Source of the DNA: Bacillota bacterium
GTDB lineage: Bacteria > Bacillota > Sulfobacillia > Sulfobacillales > Sulfobacillaceae
Assembly: GCA_021841025.1 (NCBI GenBank)
Contig: JAKBWA010000062.1
Coordinates: 1 to 64,000, forward strand
Direction: 5' to 3'
DNA length: 64,000 nucleotides
The notes beneath the pieces were generated by a model. That model ran no database searches. It was not told the DNA's origin and saw only the letters and a program-made list of their open reading frames with translations. Position numbers and translations under genes: made by a program. Below are positions 1 through 9,312 of the stretch, piece by piece (position 1 is the stretch's first letter; every line of letters starts with the position of its first letter).

Positions 1-641
1 GAATACGACGTGGCTCCAACGGAATCGTATAGTACCGCGCTTAAGATATCCTAAATTGCCATCTTGATTACAAGAAGGGGGACATTTCACAGCGCCAACG
101 GCATTATTCCGGTACTGGGTTCCCTTAGGCTCTGGAGTACTCATGATAAAGCCACATCACTTGAGAACGTCAGGCACTGGAAGACTACGACTGTGTGAAA
201 TCCAGGGGCGAAAAAGGAAAAAATCTGATTACCGTCGGCCCAAAGGTTGGTTTTCTCATAGAAGCAGACGACAGGACAAGAGATATGGCATAATCATTAG
301 TGATATGGTAAATATCCATACAGCAAGTATGTGAAGTGTAAAGGAGAAGGCCTACGAAATACCGAGGAAACTTTCGCCAAATTATTACTGTGCTGGAACG
401 TCGGTTAATACGTTTTGCGCAAAAGAACTGCTCGCAGAGCCAATTGATCATTCGTCAGCAACTGCTGTGGCGGTGGTATCACCGACTAGTGTATCAGCAC
501 ATTCAAAATCCCCTGACGGTGTCATCTGTGTAATATCAAAAGCCGGGGTACGAAAATTCTTTTCGGGTCCCGGCTTTGCTGTTACTAGGGATGCTGTCCC
601 TTGTTCTATGACATGCATTGGTGACCAACTGAAAGGTGTGA
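1..641. other. Left-end region without a confident gene
   Basis: The first 54 bases could be the last 17 codons of a plus-strand gene that begins outside the window, ending TAA at 52-54, but this cannot be proven from so short a piece. Around 85-200 short stretches in two plus frames read like fragments of one protein (a G-x-P-L-G-S-G-like string near 120-140), which could be a transposase remnant. They are broken by stops and a frame change, so I do not call a gene. The only well-defined element is the hairpin at 539-577. Confidence 0.4.
539..577. terminator. Long hairpin, possible terminator
   Basis: A 9-bp perfect stem (AAAGCCGGG at 539-547 with CCCGGCTTT at 569-577) encloses a second 6-bp stem (CGAAAA 551-556 with TTTTCG 560-565). 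The outer stem carries A and T tracts at its base, so it could end transcripts in either direction. It lies about 65 bases upstream of the carbonic anhydrase start, so it probably separates that gene from whatever lies to the left. Confidence 0.55.
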
Positions 642-1229
642 TTGAGATTGAATAGATTGGCCCAAATTTTGGAGTTCAACAAAAAATTTGTGGAAGACCG
701 TCAATATGAACCCTATCGCACAACGAAATTCCCGAATAAGAAACTGGTTGTTCTTTCTTGCATGGATACTCGCCTCACGGATCTTTTACCGCGGGCTATG
801 AACTTGCAAAATGGTGACGCGAAATTTGTCAAAAATGCTGGCGCGGTGGTGTCTCATCCTTTTGGCAGCACGATGCGCAGTATTCTGGTTGCGGTTCATG
901 AACTGGGGGCAGAGGAAGTTTGTGTTATTGGTCACTATGATTGCGGCATGAGTAGCATCGATCCCGATAAAACCTTCGCTCACATGATTGAACATGGTAT
1001 AGCCTTGGACACCATTCATACCTTGGAGCATGCAGGAATTGATCTGAGGACGTGGTTTCAGCGCATTGATTCCATCACGGACAGCGTACAGAATAGTGTG
1101 GAGATGATTCGCACGCATCCATTGGTTGCTGGGTGGGTCAAGGTACATGGCCTCGTGGTGGATCCGGAAATAGGGCGGCTCGATCTTGTCGTTGATGGCA
1201 ATGCCAACTCTCAAGAGCCTCATCATTAA
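642..1229 (+). CDS. Beta-class carbonic anhydrase
   Basis: Zinc enzyme that interconverts CO2 and bicarbonate in the cytoplasm. The 195-residue length fits the short bacterial beta-CA group. Visible metal-site residues are Cys40 with Asp42 and Arg44 (C-x-D-x-R) and His98/Cys101 in the G-H-Y-D-C-G-M block; K-N-A-G-A near residue 64 is also typical. The start is TTG at 642, five bases after a GAAAGG ribosome site. The N-terminus (L-N-R-L-A-Q-I-L-E-F-N) matches the family's usual start. It is monocistronic, between a hairpin and a convergent glycosyltransferase gene. Confidence in the family is high; no physiological role can be read from context. Confidence 0.93.
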   Translation: MRLNRLAQILEFNKKFVEDRQYEPYRTTKFPNKKLVVLSCMDTRLTDLLPRAMNLQNGDAKFVKNAGAVVSHPFGSTMRSILVAVHELGAEEVCVIGHYDCGMSSIDPDKTFAHMIEHGIALDTIHTLEHAGIDLRTWFQRIDSITDSVQNSVEMIRTHPLVAGWVKVHGLVVDPEIGRLDLVVDGNANSQEPHH

Positions 1230-1316
1230 ATAGCGTGATTTAACCTGTTACGATAGGAAATTACCACGGAATTCACTCCTTGTTGGATCGATTGGGGTAC
1301 CTTTTGGCTCAGCGCG

Positions 1317-3362
1317 TTAGGTCAATAACTTGAAATAGGCCGGAGGAGATACGCTGGGACTATCAATAAGAAACTGAGGGCCATTAGCATTGAAGAGAAA
1401 GACCAGGTCCTGGGCATACTCGGCATAGATAGAAGGATTTTTTTGGACGATGAGGCGATAGAGATATTGCTGGTTGGCTGGGTTAAACGCACGTGACATT
1501 GAGGAGCGCCTGACGCGGTAATGAAAATAGGGTTCGGGAATCGATGCGCCGTAACATCCATTGTCGAGCATTCGAATGAGACTTTCATAGTCCTCCATCC
1601 CATATTCCATTTCGGAATCGTTTTGGCCATACGCTAAAAAATGTTCGCGGAGATAGACCAAGGCGCTCGTGTTTAACGGATTGTGAAACAATGCATAAGG
1701 AGGTTCTGGGTTCCAAGTTGGCCAGATGTGCCGATCGGCTCCGAAGTATTGGGCCCAACATCCGACGAAACTCAGATTGTCATAGTGCTGTAGGATTTGC
1801 AGGGCACGGACGTAATACCGGGGATCCACGGTATCATCGGCATCGAGAAAAGCCAGAAATGTGCCGGAAGATTTGGCTGCTCCAAAATTTCTGGCCTGGG
1901 CCAAACCCTGATTGACTGTGCGGTAAATGGTTGTATTGGGGTAAGTTTTGGCGGCCTTCCGCAGTGCCGCAATGCTGACACCATCTGTTGACCCATCATC
2001 GACCACGATGATTTCTTTTGGGATATTGGCTGGAACTTTCATGAGACTGTCCAACGTCTCGAAAATGTAAGAACCCAAATTGTAAAAGGGAACCACTATG
2101 CTGAGTAGTCCCGACTTGGTCGTGGCGGCAGGCGGTTGAGATCGTGGCCGCACTACAGGGAACATTGTTGTGGGGGATGGACGGTTGGCCATAGACTGCA
2201 GGAATTCCATCTTTTTGTCATAGATCACATCCGGATTGGTCCACTGTGCAACACGCTCTCTGGCTGCTTTGCCCATAGCACGTCTGGCATCAATGCTTTG
2301 ACGAGAGGCTTTATCAATGGTTTCTCCCAGTTTGGCGGACTCACACACGAAACCGCTTTCTTTATCCACGATGACCTCTTGCTGACCGCCTGTTGCACTG
2401 GCTACCACCACGCATTCACGGCTCATGGCTTCCAAGAGCACGTAGGGCAAATTATCAAATCGCGAGGGAAGCACGACTAATCCCGCGCGCCGATACAGCT
2501 TGTCCAGTTCGTCAGGAGAAACTTGGGCATGAATTGCGATGAGCCCTTTCTGAATGTAGGATGCATAACGGTTGCGAATTTCTTCGGCAAAGGTACGGCC
2601 CTTCAAATAAAAAGGTGTGTCTTGACCCACTAGATCCAGAGGCCATTTAAAGCCCGCGTCCCATAAAGGAGCCAGTTGATCGAGCAAGTCCATGATACCT
2701 TTGAAGTATTGCAGGCGTCCTGCGTATAATAACCGAGATTCCCGGAGAACGGGGCTCAAGGACGTCTTGGGCAATTCGAAAGGATTAGGTATGACTGTCA
2801 CGTCCAATCCGGGCAGAGAATCTTCGAGAGCCTTTTTCAGAAAGGCTGAGGGAGATATCACGGCATCGGCAGCTCTCAGACAGAACCGTTCCATTTCCCC
2901 CGTCCAATAGTCGGGAAGCTGGTAGGTGGCGGAGCGATCAATTGGGTCGAGAAGAAATTTGGGATTATGAGCGGTGACAATGACCCGAAGTGGGGACAGA
3001 ACGGGGTCAAAGGTATGCTTGCGTTGCAAGAGATAATAGGGCAGTGCGAGATATTCCTGACTTTCGATAATATCCGGAGGCCCCTCCTGAGTAACATATT
3101 GTTGGATCATGTCAGCAAATGTATAGCTCAAATTGGCCGAAAACCCCATGATGTAGCGTGAATCTGCTGCCAACTTGGAGAAACGGGTGACAACAATGCC
3201 GTGGGCAATGCTTTCTTGAATGCCCTGGGCATCCTTGTCGTAGACAAAGACCCTCACGTCATGTCCGTGGCTGTGCAGCACTTGGGCCGTTAATGCCGTA
3301 TAAAGCCCAATGCCTCCACCGAAAAATGGTGGATATTCTGTGGTTAGCAACCAGTATTTCAA
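1317..3362 (-). CDS. Two-domain glycosyltransferase (GT4 + GT2 fusion)
   Basis: A 681-residue protein with two glycosyltransferase modules. Residues about 1-390 are a GT4 (GT-B fold) enzyme: N-terminal E-Y-P-P-F-F-G-G-G-I-G glycine-rich loop, L-L-Y-A-G-R-L-Q-Y-F-K-G linker motif and E-A-M-S-R-E near residue 310. After a proline-rich linker (about 395-415), residues about 420-650 are a GT2 (GT-A fold) enzyme with I-V-V-P-F-Y-N, V-D-D-G-S-T-D and a D-A-D-D metal motif. Such fusions usually build cell-surface polysaccharides by adding two sugars in sequence; donor and acceptor cannot be read. The start is TTG at 3362, nine bases after GGAGG. It converges on the carbonic anhydrase gene and diverges from the DeoR gene. 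Confidence 0.88.
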   Translation of the reverse strand: MKYWLLTTEYPPFFGGGIGLYTALTAQVLHSHGHDVRVFVYDKDAQGIQESIAHGIVVTRFSKLAADSRYIMGFSANLSYTFADMIQQYVTQEGPPDIIESQEYLALPYYLLQRKHTFDPVLSPLRVIVTAHNPKFLLDPIDRSATYQLPDYWTGEMERFCLRAADAVISPSAFLKKALEDSLPGLDVTVIPNPFELPKTSLSPVLRESRLLYAGRLQYFKGIMDLLDQLAPLWDAGFKWPLDLVGQDTPFYLKGRTFAEEIRNRYASYIQKGLIAIHAQVSPDELDKLYRRAGLVVLPSRFDNLPYVLLEAMSRECVVVASATGGQQEVIVDKESGFVCESAKLGETIDKASRQSIDARRAMGKAARERVAQWTNPDVIYDKKMEFLQSMANRPSPTTMFPVVRPRSQPPAATTKSGLLSIVVPFYNLGSYIFETLDSLMKVPANIPKEIIVVDDGSTDGVSIAALRKAAKTYPNTTIYRTVNQGLAQARNFGAAKSSGTFLAFLDADDTVDPRYYVRALQILQHYDNLSFVGCWAQYFGADRHIWPTWNPEPPYALFHNPLNTSALVYLREHFLAYGQNDSEMEYGMEDYESLIRMLDNGCYGASIPEPYFHYRVRRSSMSRAFNPANQQYLYRLIVQKNPSIYAEYAQDLVFLFNANGPQFLIDSPSVSPPAYFKLLT

Positions 3363-3533
3363 GGATTTGTGCCTCCGTTACTCAAAGTGTCGAAGCAATG
3401 AGAAATCGACTGGTCTTTATAATAACAAAGTCATTGAAATCGCACAGCAAGAGAATTTCACATAAAACAACAGAATTATGGGAGAGTATGTGATAATTAT
3501 GATATTATGAGGCAGACGGGGGATGATGTCGTC

Positions 3534-4331
3534 ATGCGGCCGAGTGAGCGGCAAGAGAAAATCTTAATATGGATAGCGCAACACCGAGGAGGATCGGTTA
3601 AAGACCTCGCCCAAGTTCTCGGGGTTTCGGAAATGACGATTCGCCGCGATGTCCAGGCCTTGGAACAAGACGATTTCCTGGAACAGAAAAGGGGCATTAT
3701 TGATATTAAGAACAGTGCCACAGAATTATCTTTTTCCGTCAAAAGACGCCTGAATCAGCTCGAAAAAGAGCACATAGCACGCATGGCTCTCGGTATGGTT
3801 GAACCGGGAATGACTATCGGCCTTTCCGCTGGCACCACGACATGGGCCATTGCTCATGGAATCCGTGGGTTTTTGGATTTGACCTTTGTGAGCAATTCAA
3901 CCAATATCGCATTAGAGTTGCAGCGCCAAGGTTGGTCACAGATTATTCTGACGGGCGGCAACTTCCGCACCCCTTCCGATGCGTTAGTGGGGCCTTTTGC
4001 GGAATACACGGCCAGGCACCTGCACACCGACCTGTTGTTTTTAGGTGTCCACGGTTTAGATATACATGAGGGAATGAGTACTCCTAACATTCAAGAGGCG
4101 GCTATCGATCAGGTATTTATTCAACACACTGAACGCGTTATTGTCGTCATGGATCCGACTAAATGGGGGGTCAAGGCTTTGGCTCATATCGCTGGATTGG
4201 ACGCGATTGACACAATTATTACCTGTGATAGTCCTTTGACTCGTGTCTATGCGCCGCAGGCTAGGGAACAAGGGGTCAATGTGATACTGCCCCCTCCTTT
4301 GTCACCAACAAAAGAAGGACAGCCGATATGA
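3534..4331 (+). CDS. DeoR-family transcriptional regulator of the galactose operon
   Basis: Typical DeoR repressor: N-terminal winged helix (R-Q-E-K-I-L, V-S-E-M-T-I-R-R-D-V, about residues 4-55) followed by a sugar-phosphate isomerase-like sensor domain with S-A-G-T-T-T near residue 100 and the D-x-T-K-W block near the end. It is the first gene of a five-gene operon and overlaps the next gene by four bases (ATGA), so it probably controls the operon in response to a galactose pathway phosphate ester. I prefer ATG 3534, preceded by GGGGGA. An in-frame ATG at 3507 would add nine residues and has a weaker ribosome site. AT-rich DNA at 3480-3510 is a likely promoter zone. Confidence 0.9.
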   Translation: MRPSERQEKILIWIAQHRGGSVKDLAQVLGVSEMTIRRDVQALEQDDFLEQKRGIIDIKNSATELSFSVKRRLNQLEKEHIARMALGMVEPGMTIGLSAGTTTWAIAHGIRGFLDLTFVSNSTNIALELQRQGWSQIILTGGNFRTPSDALVGPFAEYTARHLHTDLLFLGVHGLDIHEGMSTPNIQEAAIDQVFIQHTERVIVVMDPTKWGVKALAHIAGLDAIDTIITCDSPLTRVYAPQAREQGVNVILPPPLSPTKEGQPI

Positions 4332-5143
4332 AAAAAGTGGAAGGCTTGACTAAACATCAGAGCGATGGGAGAAATATCTGGTACTATCGTCTTCCTGACA
4401 GTAGGCGTAAACCGAAACCTTTGGTACGAGTCGTGACCGGTTCCAACGTTTTAGCTGTTGAGATGGCTAGGCGGATACAAGACGTGACACCGACTATTTT
4501 AGTCGGTCCGGGAAATCCGGACGTGGGCTCTTGTGAAGTAATATCCAATCCCTGGACGACTCCCGAGGTTTGGGAATGGATAAGTCACCGTTATCAGATT
4601 CGCTGTGTCTATCACTGGGGTTTATGGGATCATGGGCTGGACGGCTCAGCCGATATGCTGTTTTCTTCTATCGTGAATGATGGCTTGGGCCTTATAGAGA
4701 CAATTCATGCCGTTAACAATCCGGGATTGATATTGGCTTTGCCCGAATCTTTCTCTCCCGGCACTCCTCAAGTTATCGAGGAAGCTGTGAATCAATTGGC
4801 CCAGCAAGTTCGGATTGTTTCTCGGAGCAAACAATGGCCGTATGCCATGATTCATATGCCGAAGAATTTTGCCATCACAGATCCCGATGAATTTCTCATG
4901 AAGAGAAATAGTCCGTCTTGGTCTTCGCCCCCAGCCGTTCTTGTGCGTGATTCCTTAGTGGAGGCTTGTCTCTTTGAGGACGTTCAGATGAGTGGTGATA
5001 GCCTCTTGGGTGAAGATGGGCCAAAGATCCTTACAGCATATTCGGATTCGGCTGGGAGTGGCGGGGACAACGAAGATTGGAGTGTGTCGGCCTTGCTTCA
5101 GAGATCGGAGCTTTTCGTTCCTGAATTGCTAGACGAGCGATAA
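4328..5143 (+). CDS. Unrecognised protein in the gal operon
   Basis: A 271-residue protein I do not recognise. It starts inside the stop of the DeoR gene (ATGA) and ends 18 bases before galT, so it is a true operon member, in the slot often held by galE. Residues about 35-170 have the alternating strand/helix look of a Rossmann-like fold (V-R-V-V-T-G-S, T-I-L-V-G-P-G, V-Y-H-W-G-L-W-D). The pattern distantly resembles the non-catalytic subdomain of polyketide ketoreductases. There is no G-x-x-G-x-x-G nucleotide loop and no Y-x-x-x-K catalytic pair, so an active SDR or epimerase is not supported. The last 60 residues are acidic and serine/glycine-rich. The role is unknown; a degenerate epimerase relative or accessory protein are the options. 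Confidence 0.8.
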   Translation: MKKVEGLTKHQSDGRNIWYYRLPDSRRKPKPLVRVVTGSNVLAVEMARRIQDVTPTILVGPGNPDVGSCEVISNPWTTPEVWEWISHRYQIRCVYHWGLWDHGLDGSADMLFSSIVNDGLGLIETIHAVNNPGLILALPESFSPGTPQVIEEAVNQLAQQVRIVSRSKQWPYAMIHMPKNFAITDPDEFLMKRNSPSWSSPPAVLVRDSLVEACLFEDVQMSGDSLLGEDGPKILTAYSDSAGSGGDNEDWSVSALLQRSELFVPELLDER

Positions 5144-5161
5144 CGGAAAGGAGAAAGTCTC

Positions 5162-6046
5162 ATGATCTTGTTGCGTCAAGATCCTCTCAGCGGGGAATGG
5201 GTGAGCCTGAACGCAGAACGTCAGACACGGCCGTTAACGCAAGCCAAAGCATGCCCTTTTTGCCCAGGGGATAACACGGAGGTGGGGCACACAACTTTTG
5301 ATGTGGCGGTCTTTGACAATAAATTTCCGGCCTTCCAGTTTCCAGGGACAGCCGAAGTGGTAATTTATTCTCCCCGACATCACGACGATTTGGCTTATTT
5401 GCCGACAGACTACGCTCAGTTGGTATGGCAGGTTTGGAAAGAGCGCAGCGAAGCACTGCAAAAACGAAATGACGTTAAGTCTGTCTTTATCTTTGAAAAT
5501 CGTGGCGCCAAAGTCGGGGCGAGTATTGCTCATCCCCACGGCCAAATTTATGCTTACCCTTATTGGCCGCCGCGTTTAGCGAAAGAACGAGCACATTTTG
5601 AGTCACATTGTCCTATGTGTTTGCCTGGCGAAGGTGACGGGTCTGTGCTGTATGAAAATCGCTGGTGGCGAATTGAAGTGCCTTTTGCGATGCGCATGCC
5701 CTTTCAGCTTTGGCTGCGTCCTGTCCGTCATATCGCTTTCCTAGGTGGATTGACGCAAGAAGAAATCCTATCAGGCGCTAGTTTAATGCAGGATATAGTA
5801 CGCAGTTACGACAGCTATTTTGGGTTGCGTACGGCTTTGGTTATGGCGCTGTATCAAGATATCGCGACCGGATCACCTTATCACCTGCGTTGGGATTTTT
5901 TGCCCATTGACCGAGGACAAGGCAAAATAAAATATCTTGCTGGATCAGAATTGGCGATGGGGGCATTTGTGGTGGATATGACTCCGGAATTCGTAAAAGA
6001 AGAACTCGCTCCCCTGTGGGCCCGCATTCACCAAGAGCCGGAATGA
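5162..6046 (+). CDS. galT: Galactose-1-phosphate uridylyltransferase
   Basis: Leloir pathway enzyme of the HIT superfamily that swaps UMP between UDP-glucose and galactose-1-phosphate. The active-site block A-H-P-H-G-Q-I-Y is present near residue 123. Two Cys pairs (C-P-F-C near 31 and C-P-M-C near 154) fit the zinc sites of the family. At 294 residues it is shorter than the E. coli enzyme (about 350) but in the range of the compact bacterial/archaeal type. It has a ribosome site (GGAAAGGAGA) just upstream. The galK start overlaps its stop (ATGA at 6043-6046), so the two are translationally coupled. Confidence 0.93.
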   Translation: MILLRQDPLSGEWVSLNAERQTRPLTQAKACPFCPGDNTEVGHTTFDVAVFDNKFPAFQFPGTAEVVIYSPRHHDDLAYLPTDYAQLVWQVWKERSEALQKRNDVKSVFIFENRGAKVGASIAHPHGQIYAYPYWPPRLAKERAHFESHCPMCLPGEGDGSVLYENRWWRIEVPFAMRMPFQLWLRPVRHIAFLGGLTQEEILSGASLMQDIVRSYDSYFGLRTALVMALYQDIATGSPYHLRWDFLPIDRGQGKIKYLAGSELAMGAFVVDMTPEFVKEELAPLWARIHQEPE

Positions 6047-7230
6047 GACCGGAAAAGAAGGGACTGACATTTGTGGCACCAACCTGGGCGTCTTTGCAAG
6101 AACAGTTTTTTGAACGCTTTGGTCAAGAACCTGACAGCATCTGGCAATCTCCCGGCCGTATCAACCTCATAGGAGATCATACCGACTATCAGGGAGGATT
6201 AGCATTACCCATTGCCGTGCCCTATAGTACGTGGGTTTTAGGCCGAATGAGGGCGGATCAGACGATCCGCGTCTACAGTGATTATGGGCAAGAAGAGATT
6301 CACATTCAAATTCCGTCAATGCGTTCTCTGGCGCAAAACAGACCGCTCAGAGGTCTGGCCGGTTTTGTGATGGCAGCCTGGGACTTGTTGCGCTGTGAAC
6401 AGGGAATGGACCTGCTGATTGTTTCCACATTACCGGTGGCTACGGGTCTATCTTCGTCCGCTTCCTTGTCTTTAGGCCTTTTAGCGACAATGGCGGAAAT
6501 TATGGGGCAATCGGTTCCACAAGAGCAAATGATTGCCTTGGCTCGCATGATTGAGAATGAGTATCTAGGTGTCAATTCAGGAATTTTGGATCCGCTGGCT
6601 ATAGCAAAGGGACGAGCCAATTCCGCGCTTTTAGTGGACGCCTTGTTACAAGATGCCCGCCCGGTTCCTTTCGACTATGCGCAAAATGGCATGTCCTTGT
6701 GGATTATTGATACCCAAACACCCAGAACTTTGGCCGCGAGCGAATATGACAAGCGGGTTTGGGAGACTCAAGAGGCAAGCCGTATGTTGGGCGTTGCCAA
6801 TTTACGGGACGCGAACGGGCAATCCATTGAGCGCTTGGCGGATCCTGTGCTGCGCGCACGGGCCAGACATGTTATCAGGGAGAATCAACGTGTAGAATGG
6901 ACCGTAGAGGCTGCCCAAGACGGAGACTGGGATAGGGTGAAGTCCCTATTTTGGGCCTCACACCAGTCTTTGTCGCAAGATTTCATGGTGTCTACTGCGG
7001 TTCTTGATCAAACCGTGGAGTGGCTGCAAGAAATGGGAATCGGAGCTCGTCTCACAGGGGCCGGTTTTGGAGGATCCGTCGTGGCTTTGGCGTATTTAGG
7101 GCAAGGAGAAGACATAACCCGCCGTCTGACGCAGGCTTATTGCGAAAAGGGCTGGCATTCTCCGATATTTTTGGAGGTTCGGAGCCCAGCCGAAGGATTA
7201 CACAAGCTCACCTATGAGAGGACTCAGTGA
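6043..7230 (+). CDS. galK: Galactokinase
   Basis: GHMP-superfamily kinase that phosphorylates galactose at C1. Seen: the galactokinase signature around G-D-H-T-D-Y (about residue 43), the ATP loop P-V-A-T-G-L-S-S-S-A-S near 135-145, and the C-terminal G-A-G-F-G-G-S motif. The reading frame is open from 6016, but ATG 6043, overlapping the galT stop, is the natural coupled start and gives about 395 residues, the family's normal length. The downstream galM start overlaps the galK stop (GTGA). Confidence 0.93.
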   Translation: MRPEKKGLTFVAPTWASLQEQFFERFGQEPDSIWQSPGRINLIGDHTDYQGGLALPIAVPYSTWVLGRMRADQTIRVYSDYGQEEIHIQIPSMRSLAQNRPLRGLAGFVMAAWDLLRCEQGMDLLIVSTLPVATGLSSSASLSLGLLATMAEIMGQSVPQEQMIALARMIENEYLGVNSGILDPLAIAKGRANSALLVDALLQDARPVPFDYAQNGMSLWIIDTQTPRTLAASEYDKRVWETQEASRMLGVANLRDANGQSIERLADPVLRARARHVIRENQRVEWTVEAAQDGDWDRVKSLFWASHQSLSQDFMVSTAVLDQTVEWLQEMGIGARLTGAGFGGSVVALAYLGQGEDITRRLTQAYCEKGWHSPIFLEVRSPAEGLHKLTYERTQ

Positions 7231-8162
7231 GGCCAATGCAAGAGCATGTAGTTCGACTCCAGAACCCATTTTGGACTGTGGATGTTTGGCCCAATTTAGG
7301 GGCCAATATTGGCCGCATTTTACACCGGCCTAGTGGCCAGGAATTACTTCGGTGGCCGGAGAATTTGACCAGTCTGTCCCGTGAACCCTATATCTTTGGC
7401 ATGCCTTTGCTGTTTCCGGCGGGGCGTATTGAAGGCGGCGTTTGTAGAGTCGGAAGAGAACTCTGGGAATGGCCGCGTAATGATCCGGCTGGTCCCAATC
7501 ACCTCCATGGATTCTTATGGAATCGACCATTTAACGTAAAAGATTATTCGCTCACACATGTCGTTCTGCAGCCTGCAAAAATCACCGAGGATTTGTTGAA
7601 TCGACAGATGCATCAGCCTTTAGAGATAACAATCTACTACCGCTTGATTGATTCACGGATTGAGATGCGCGCACGCTTTGTCAATCACGGCACCAGGCCC
7701 GTGCCTTTTGGATTCGGGTATCACGTTAACATCTCGTTGAAGACGCCGTGGGAGGTCTTTTTGCCTGGGGGAATGCCTTGGGTGATGGGAAAAGACTTGA
7801 TGCCGAGGCACTTGGCTCAAGATGAAAGCCAGGTTGCTGAACTTAAAGCTCTCCCCTTCAGTGTTCGCAACCTTACGTGCGATTTGTGCTATTTGAGTTG
7901 CACAGAAGATGACAACACGATCAAACTGATTTCACCAGATGATGATTCCGATCTTCAGGTGTCCATTTCCGCTCCGGTGCCATTTCGGCATTGGGTTCTG
8001 TACCGTCCGAATCTTGATGCGGATTTTTTCAGTATTGAGCCGTATACCTGGGTTCATAATGCACCTAATCTGGCCATGGATCCTCGTATTACAGGCATGA
8101 GGCTACTGGATGCACAGGACAGTATTGAAACGCAGTTGTCTTGGACCTGTGACGGAAACTAG
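7227..8162 (+). CDS. galM: Aldose 1-epimerase (galactose mutarotase)
   Basis: Interconverts alpha and beta anomers of galactose and glucose to feed galactokinase. The 311-residue beta-sandwich protein shows the N-P-F-W-T-V/L-G-A-N-I-G N-terminal pattern, N-H-L-H-G-F with the conserved His near residue 92, the G-F-G-Y-H-V second His block, and a C-terminal E-P-Y-T-W motif with the probable catalytic Glu. GTG 7227 lies four bases after GAGAGGA and overlaps the galK stop; ATG 7236 is the alternative. It is the last gene of the operon. The sequence is divergent from E. coli GalM, so sugar preference is uncertain. Confidence 0.87.
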   Translation: MRPMQEHVVRLQNPFWTVDVWPNLGANIGRILHRPSGQELLRWPENLTSLSREPYIFGMPLLFPAGRIEGGVCRVGRELWEWPRNDPAGPNHLHGFLWNRPFNVKDYSLTHVVLQPAKITEDLLNRQMHQPLEITIYYRLIDSRIEMRARFVNHGTRPVPFGFGYHVNISLKTPWEVFLPGGMPWVMGKDLMPRHLAQDESQVAELKALPFSVRNLTCDLCYLSCTEDDNTIKLISPDDDSDLQVSISAPVPFRHWVLYRPNLDADFFSIEPYTWVHNAPNLAMDPRITGMRLLDAQDSIETQLSWTCDGN

Positions 8163-8306
8163 GCCGTGATACAAGGCGTCTTGCGTTTCTAAGTGTGGCA
8201 GTCGCTCGGTATTCTTGGGGAGATCTCGTTAACAATAGGAGAAGTTCGGCGTCTACTAGTCCCGTTAGAAGGCAAGACGGCTCTATGTGCTACGAATAGC
8301 CAGTCA

Positions 8307-8945
8307 CTAGATTGGAAAAATCCCTACGGATTGACTCAGTTGGATGAGATAGCGGCCTGCGATAAGCCACATGACGGTAGCTGAAATTCGATTGATCCAG
8401 GTGAGGGTTTGCAGCTGATTGTTCATTTGGCCAAGCCATTTTCCCATAATAGAGAGCAGAAAGAACCAAAGCCATGAAACCAGGATTGCAGCCAATCCAT
8501 AGGCCATTTTGTCAGGAAGAGCCGGATAAAGAGCGGCACCGCCGCCAATAATCACCACTGTATCCATGACAGCATGAGGATTAAGCAAAGAGGCGCGAAG
8601 AGTATACAGAATACGCCGTTTCAGGGTCCAGTAGACCATTGTCTCATCTTGAGCGGACGGCTGGCGGGTTGACCATGATTGCCAACCCATCCAGATTAGA
8701 AAGGCCGCACCCAAGGCCACTAAAATTTCTTTTAACAAGGGCAGGGCAGCAACAATGGCACTCACCCCTAAAATCGCTAGAATAATCAAGGTAGTGTCTG
8801 ACATGGACGCTATAATCACCACGGGTACAGCATGTCGGTACTCGCGATATGTGGCACCTTGGCTTATGATGAACGCATTTTGTGGTCCCACCGGTAAAAT
8901 TAAGGCGAGAGCCAATACAAATCCATGCATAAAGGCTGAGTCCAT
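8307..8945 (-). CDS. LysE/ArgO-family amino acid exporter
   Basis: A 212-residue inner-membrane protein with about six membrane segments. The N-terminus (G-F-V-L-A-L-A-L-I-L-P-V-G-P-Q-N-A-F) is the hallmark of LysE/ArgO lysine-arginine exporters, and S-L-L-N-P-H-A near residue 120 is also conserved. ATG 8945 follows AAGGAG by about eight bases. It is convergent with the galactose operon and divergent from the IclR gene. The family is clear; the amino acid exported (arginine or lysine) is inferred. Confidence 0.9.
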   Translation of the reverse strand: MDSAFMHGFVLALALILPVGPQNAFIISQGATYREYRHAVPVVIIASMSDTTLIILAILGVSAIVAALPLLKEILVALGAAFLIWMGWQSWSTRQPSAQDETMVYWTLKRRILYTLRASLLNPHAVMDTVVIIGGGAALYPALPDKMAYGLAAILVSWLWFFLLSIMGKWLGQMNNQLQTLTWINRISATVMWLIAGRYLIQLSQSVGIFPI

Positions 8946-9078
8946 GCTAATGGCTCCTTTTCTTGAGACTCTCCGCTGCTATCCCCATCTGTGAAACATA
9001 AAACATTATTTGTAGGCTGGAGCCGTCCTTCGCAAGATGGGAATAGGCTTGATCCGTGAGGTCATTTCCCTAGTGGAA

Positions 9079-9105
9079 TGGTCAACATCATAATTGCATT
9101 ATAAT
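9079..9105 (+). promoter_or_regulatory. Candidate promoter upstream of the IclR gene
   Basis: A perfect TATAAT lies at 9100-9105. The best -35 candidate is TGGTCA at 9079-9084, 15 bases away, which is a poor match. It would give a leader of about 200 bases before the IclR start at 9313; that leader holds no recognised element. Confidence 0.35.
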
Positions 9106-9312
9106 CGAACTTGACAGAGAGTGAGATCAAGGAAGAGGGAATTACGTGCGCCGAGTCTTTCAAATGTCAAGACCGGACATTACGGAAAACAGACAGGGGT
9201 TTTCACCTCACGCTGTGGGCATTTTTTGAGATCAGGGATATGATACGAATAATATGTTTGCGTGATGCGAAGTTGGGATGCGGGGTATGTGCACCCGGTT
9301 AGGAGGATTTTA

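Noticed and set aside
143-655. Short frames at 143-334, 185-451 and 467-655
   Set aside because: They overlap on both strands, lack ribosome sites and match no family. The last runs into the carbonic anhydrase start.
4328-5143. Calling the second gene of the gal operon galE
   Set aside because: Position alone suggests it, but the glycine-rich cofactor loop and Y-x-x-x-K pair of UDP-galactose epimerase are absent.
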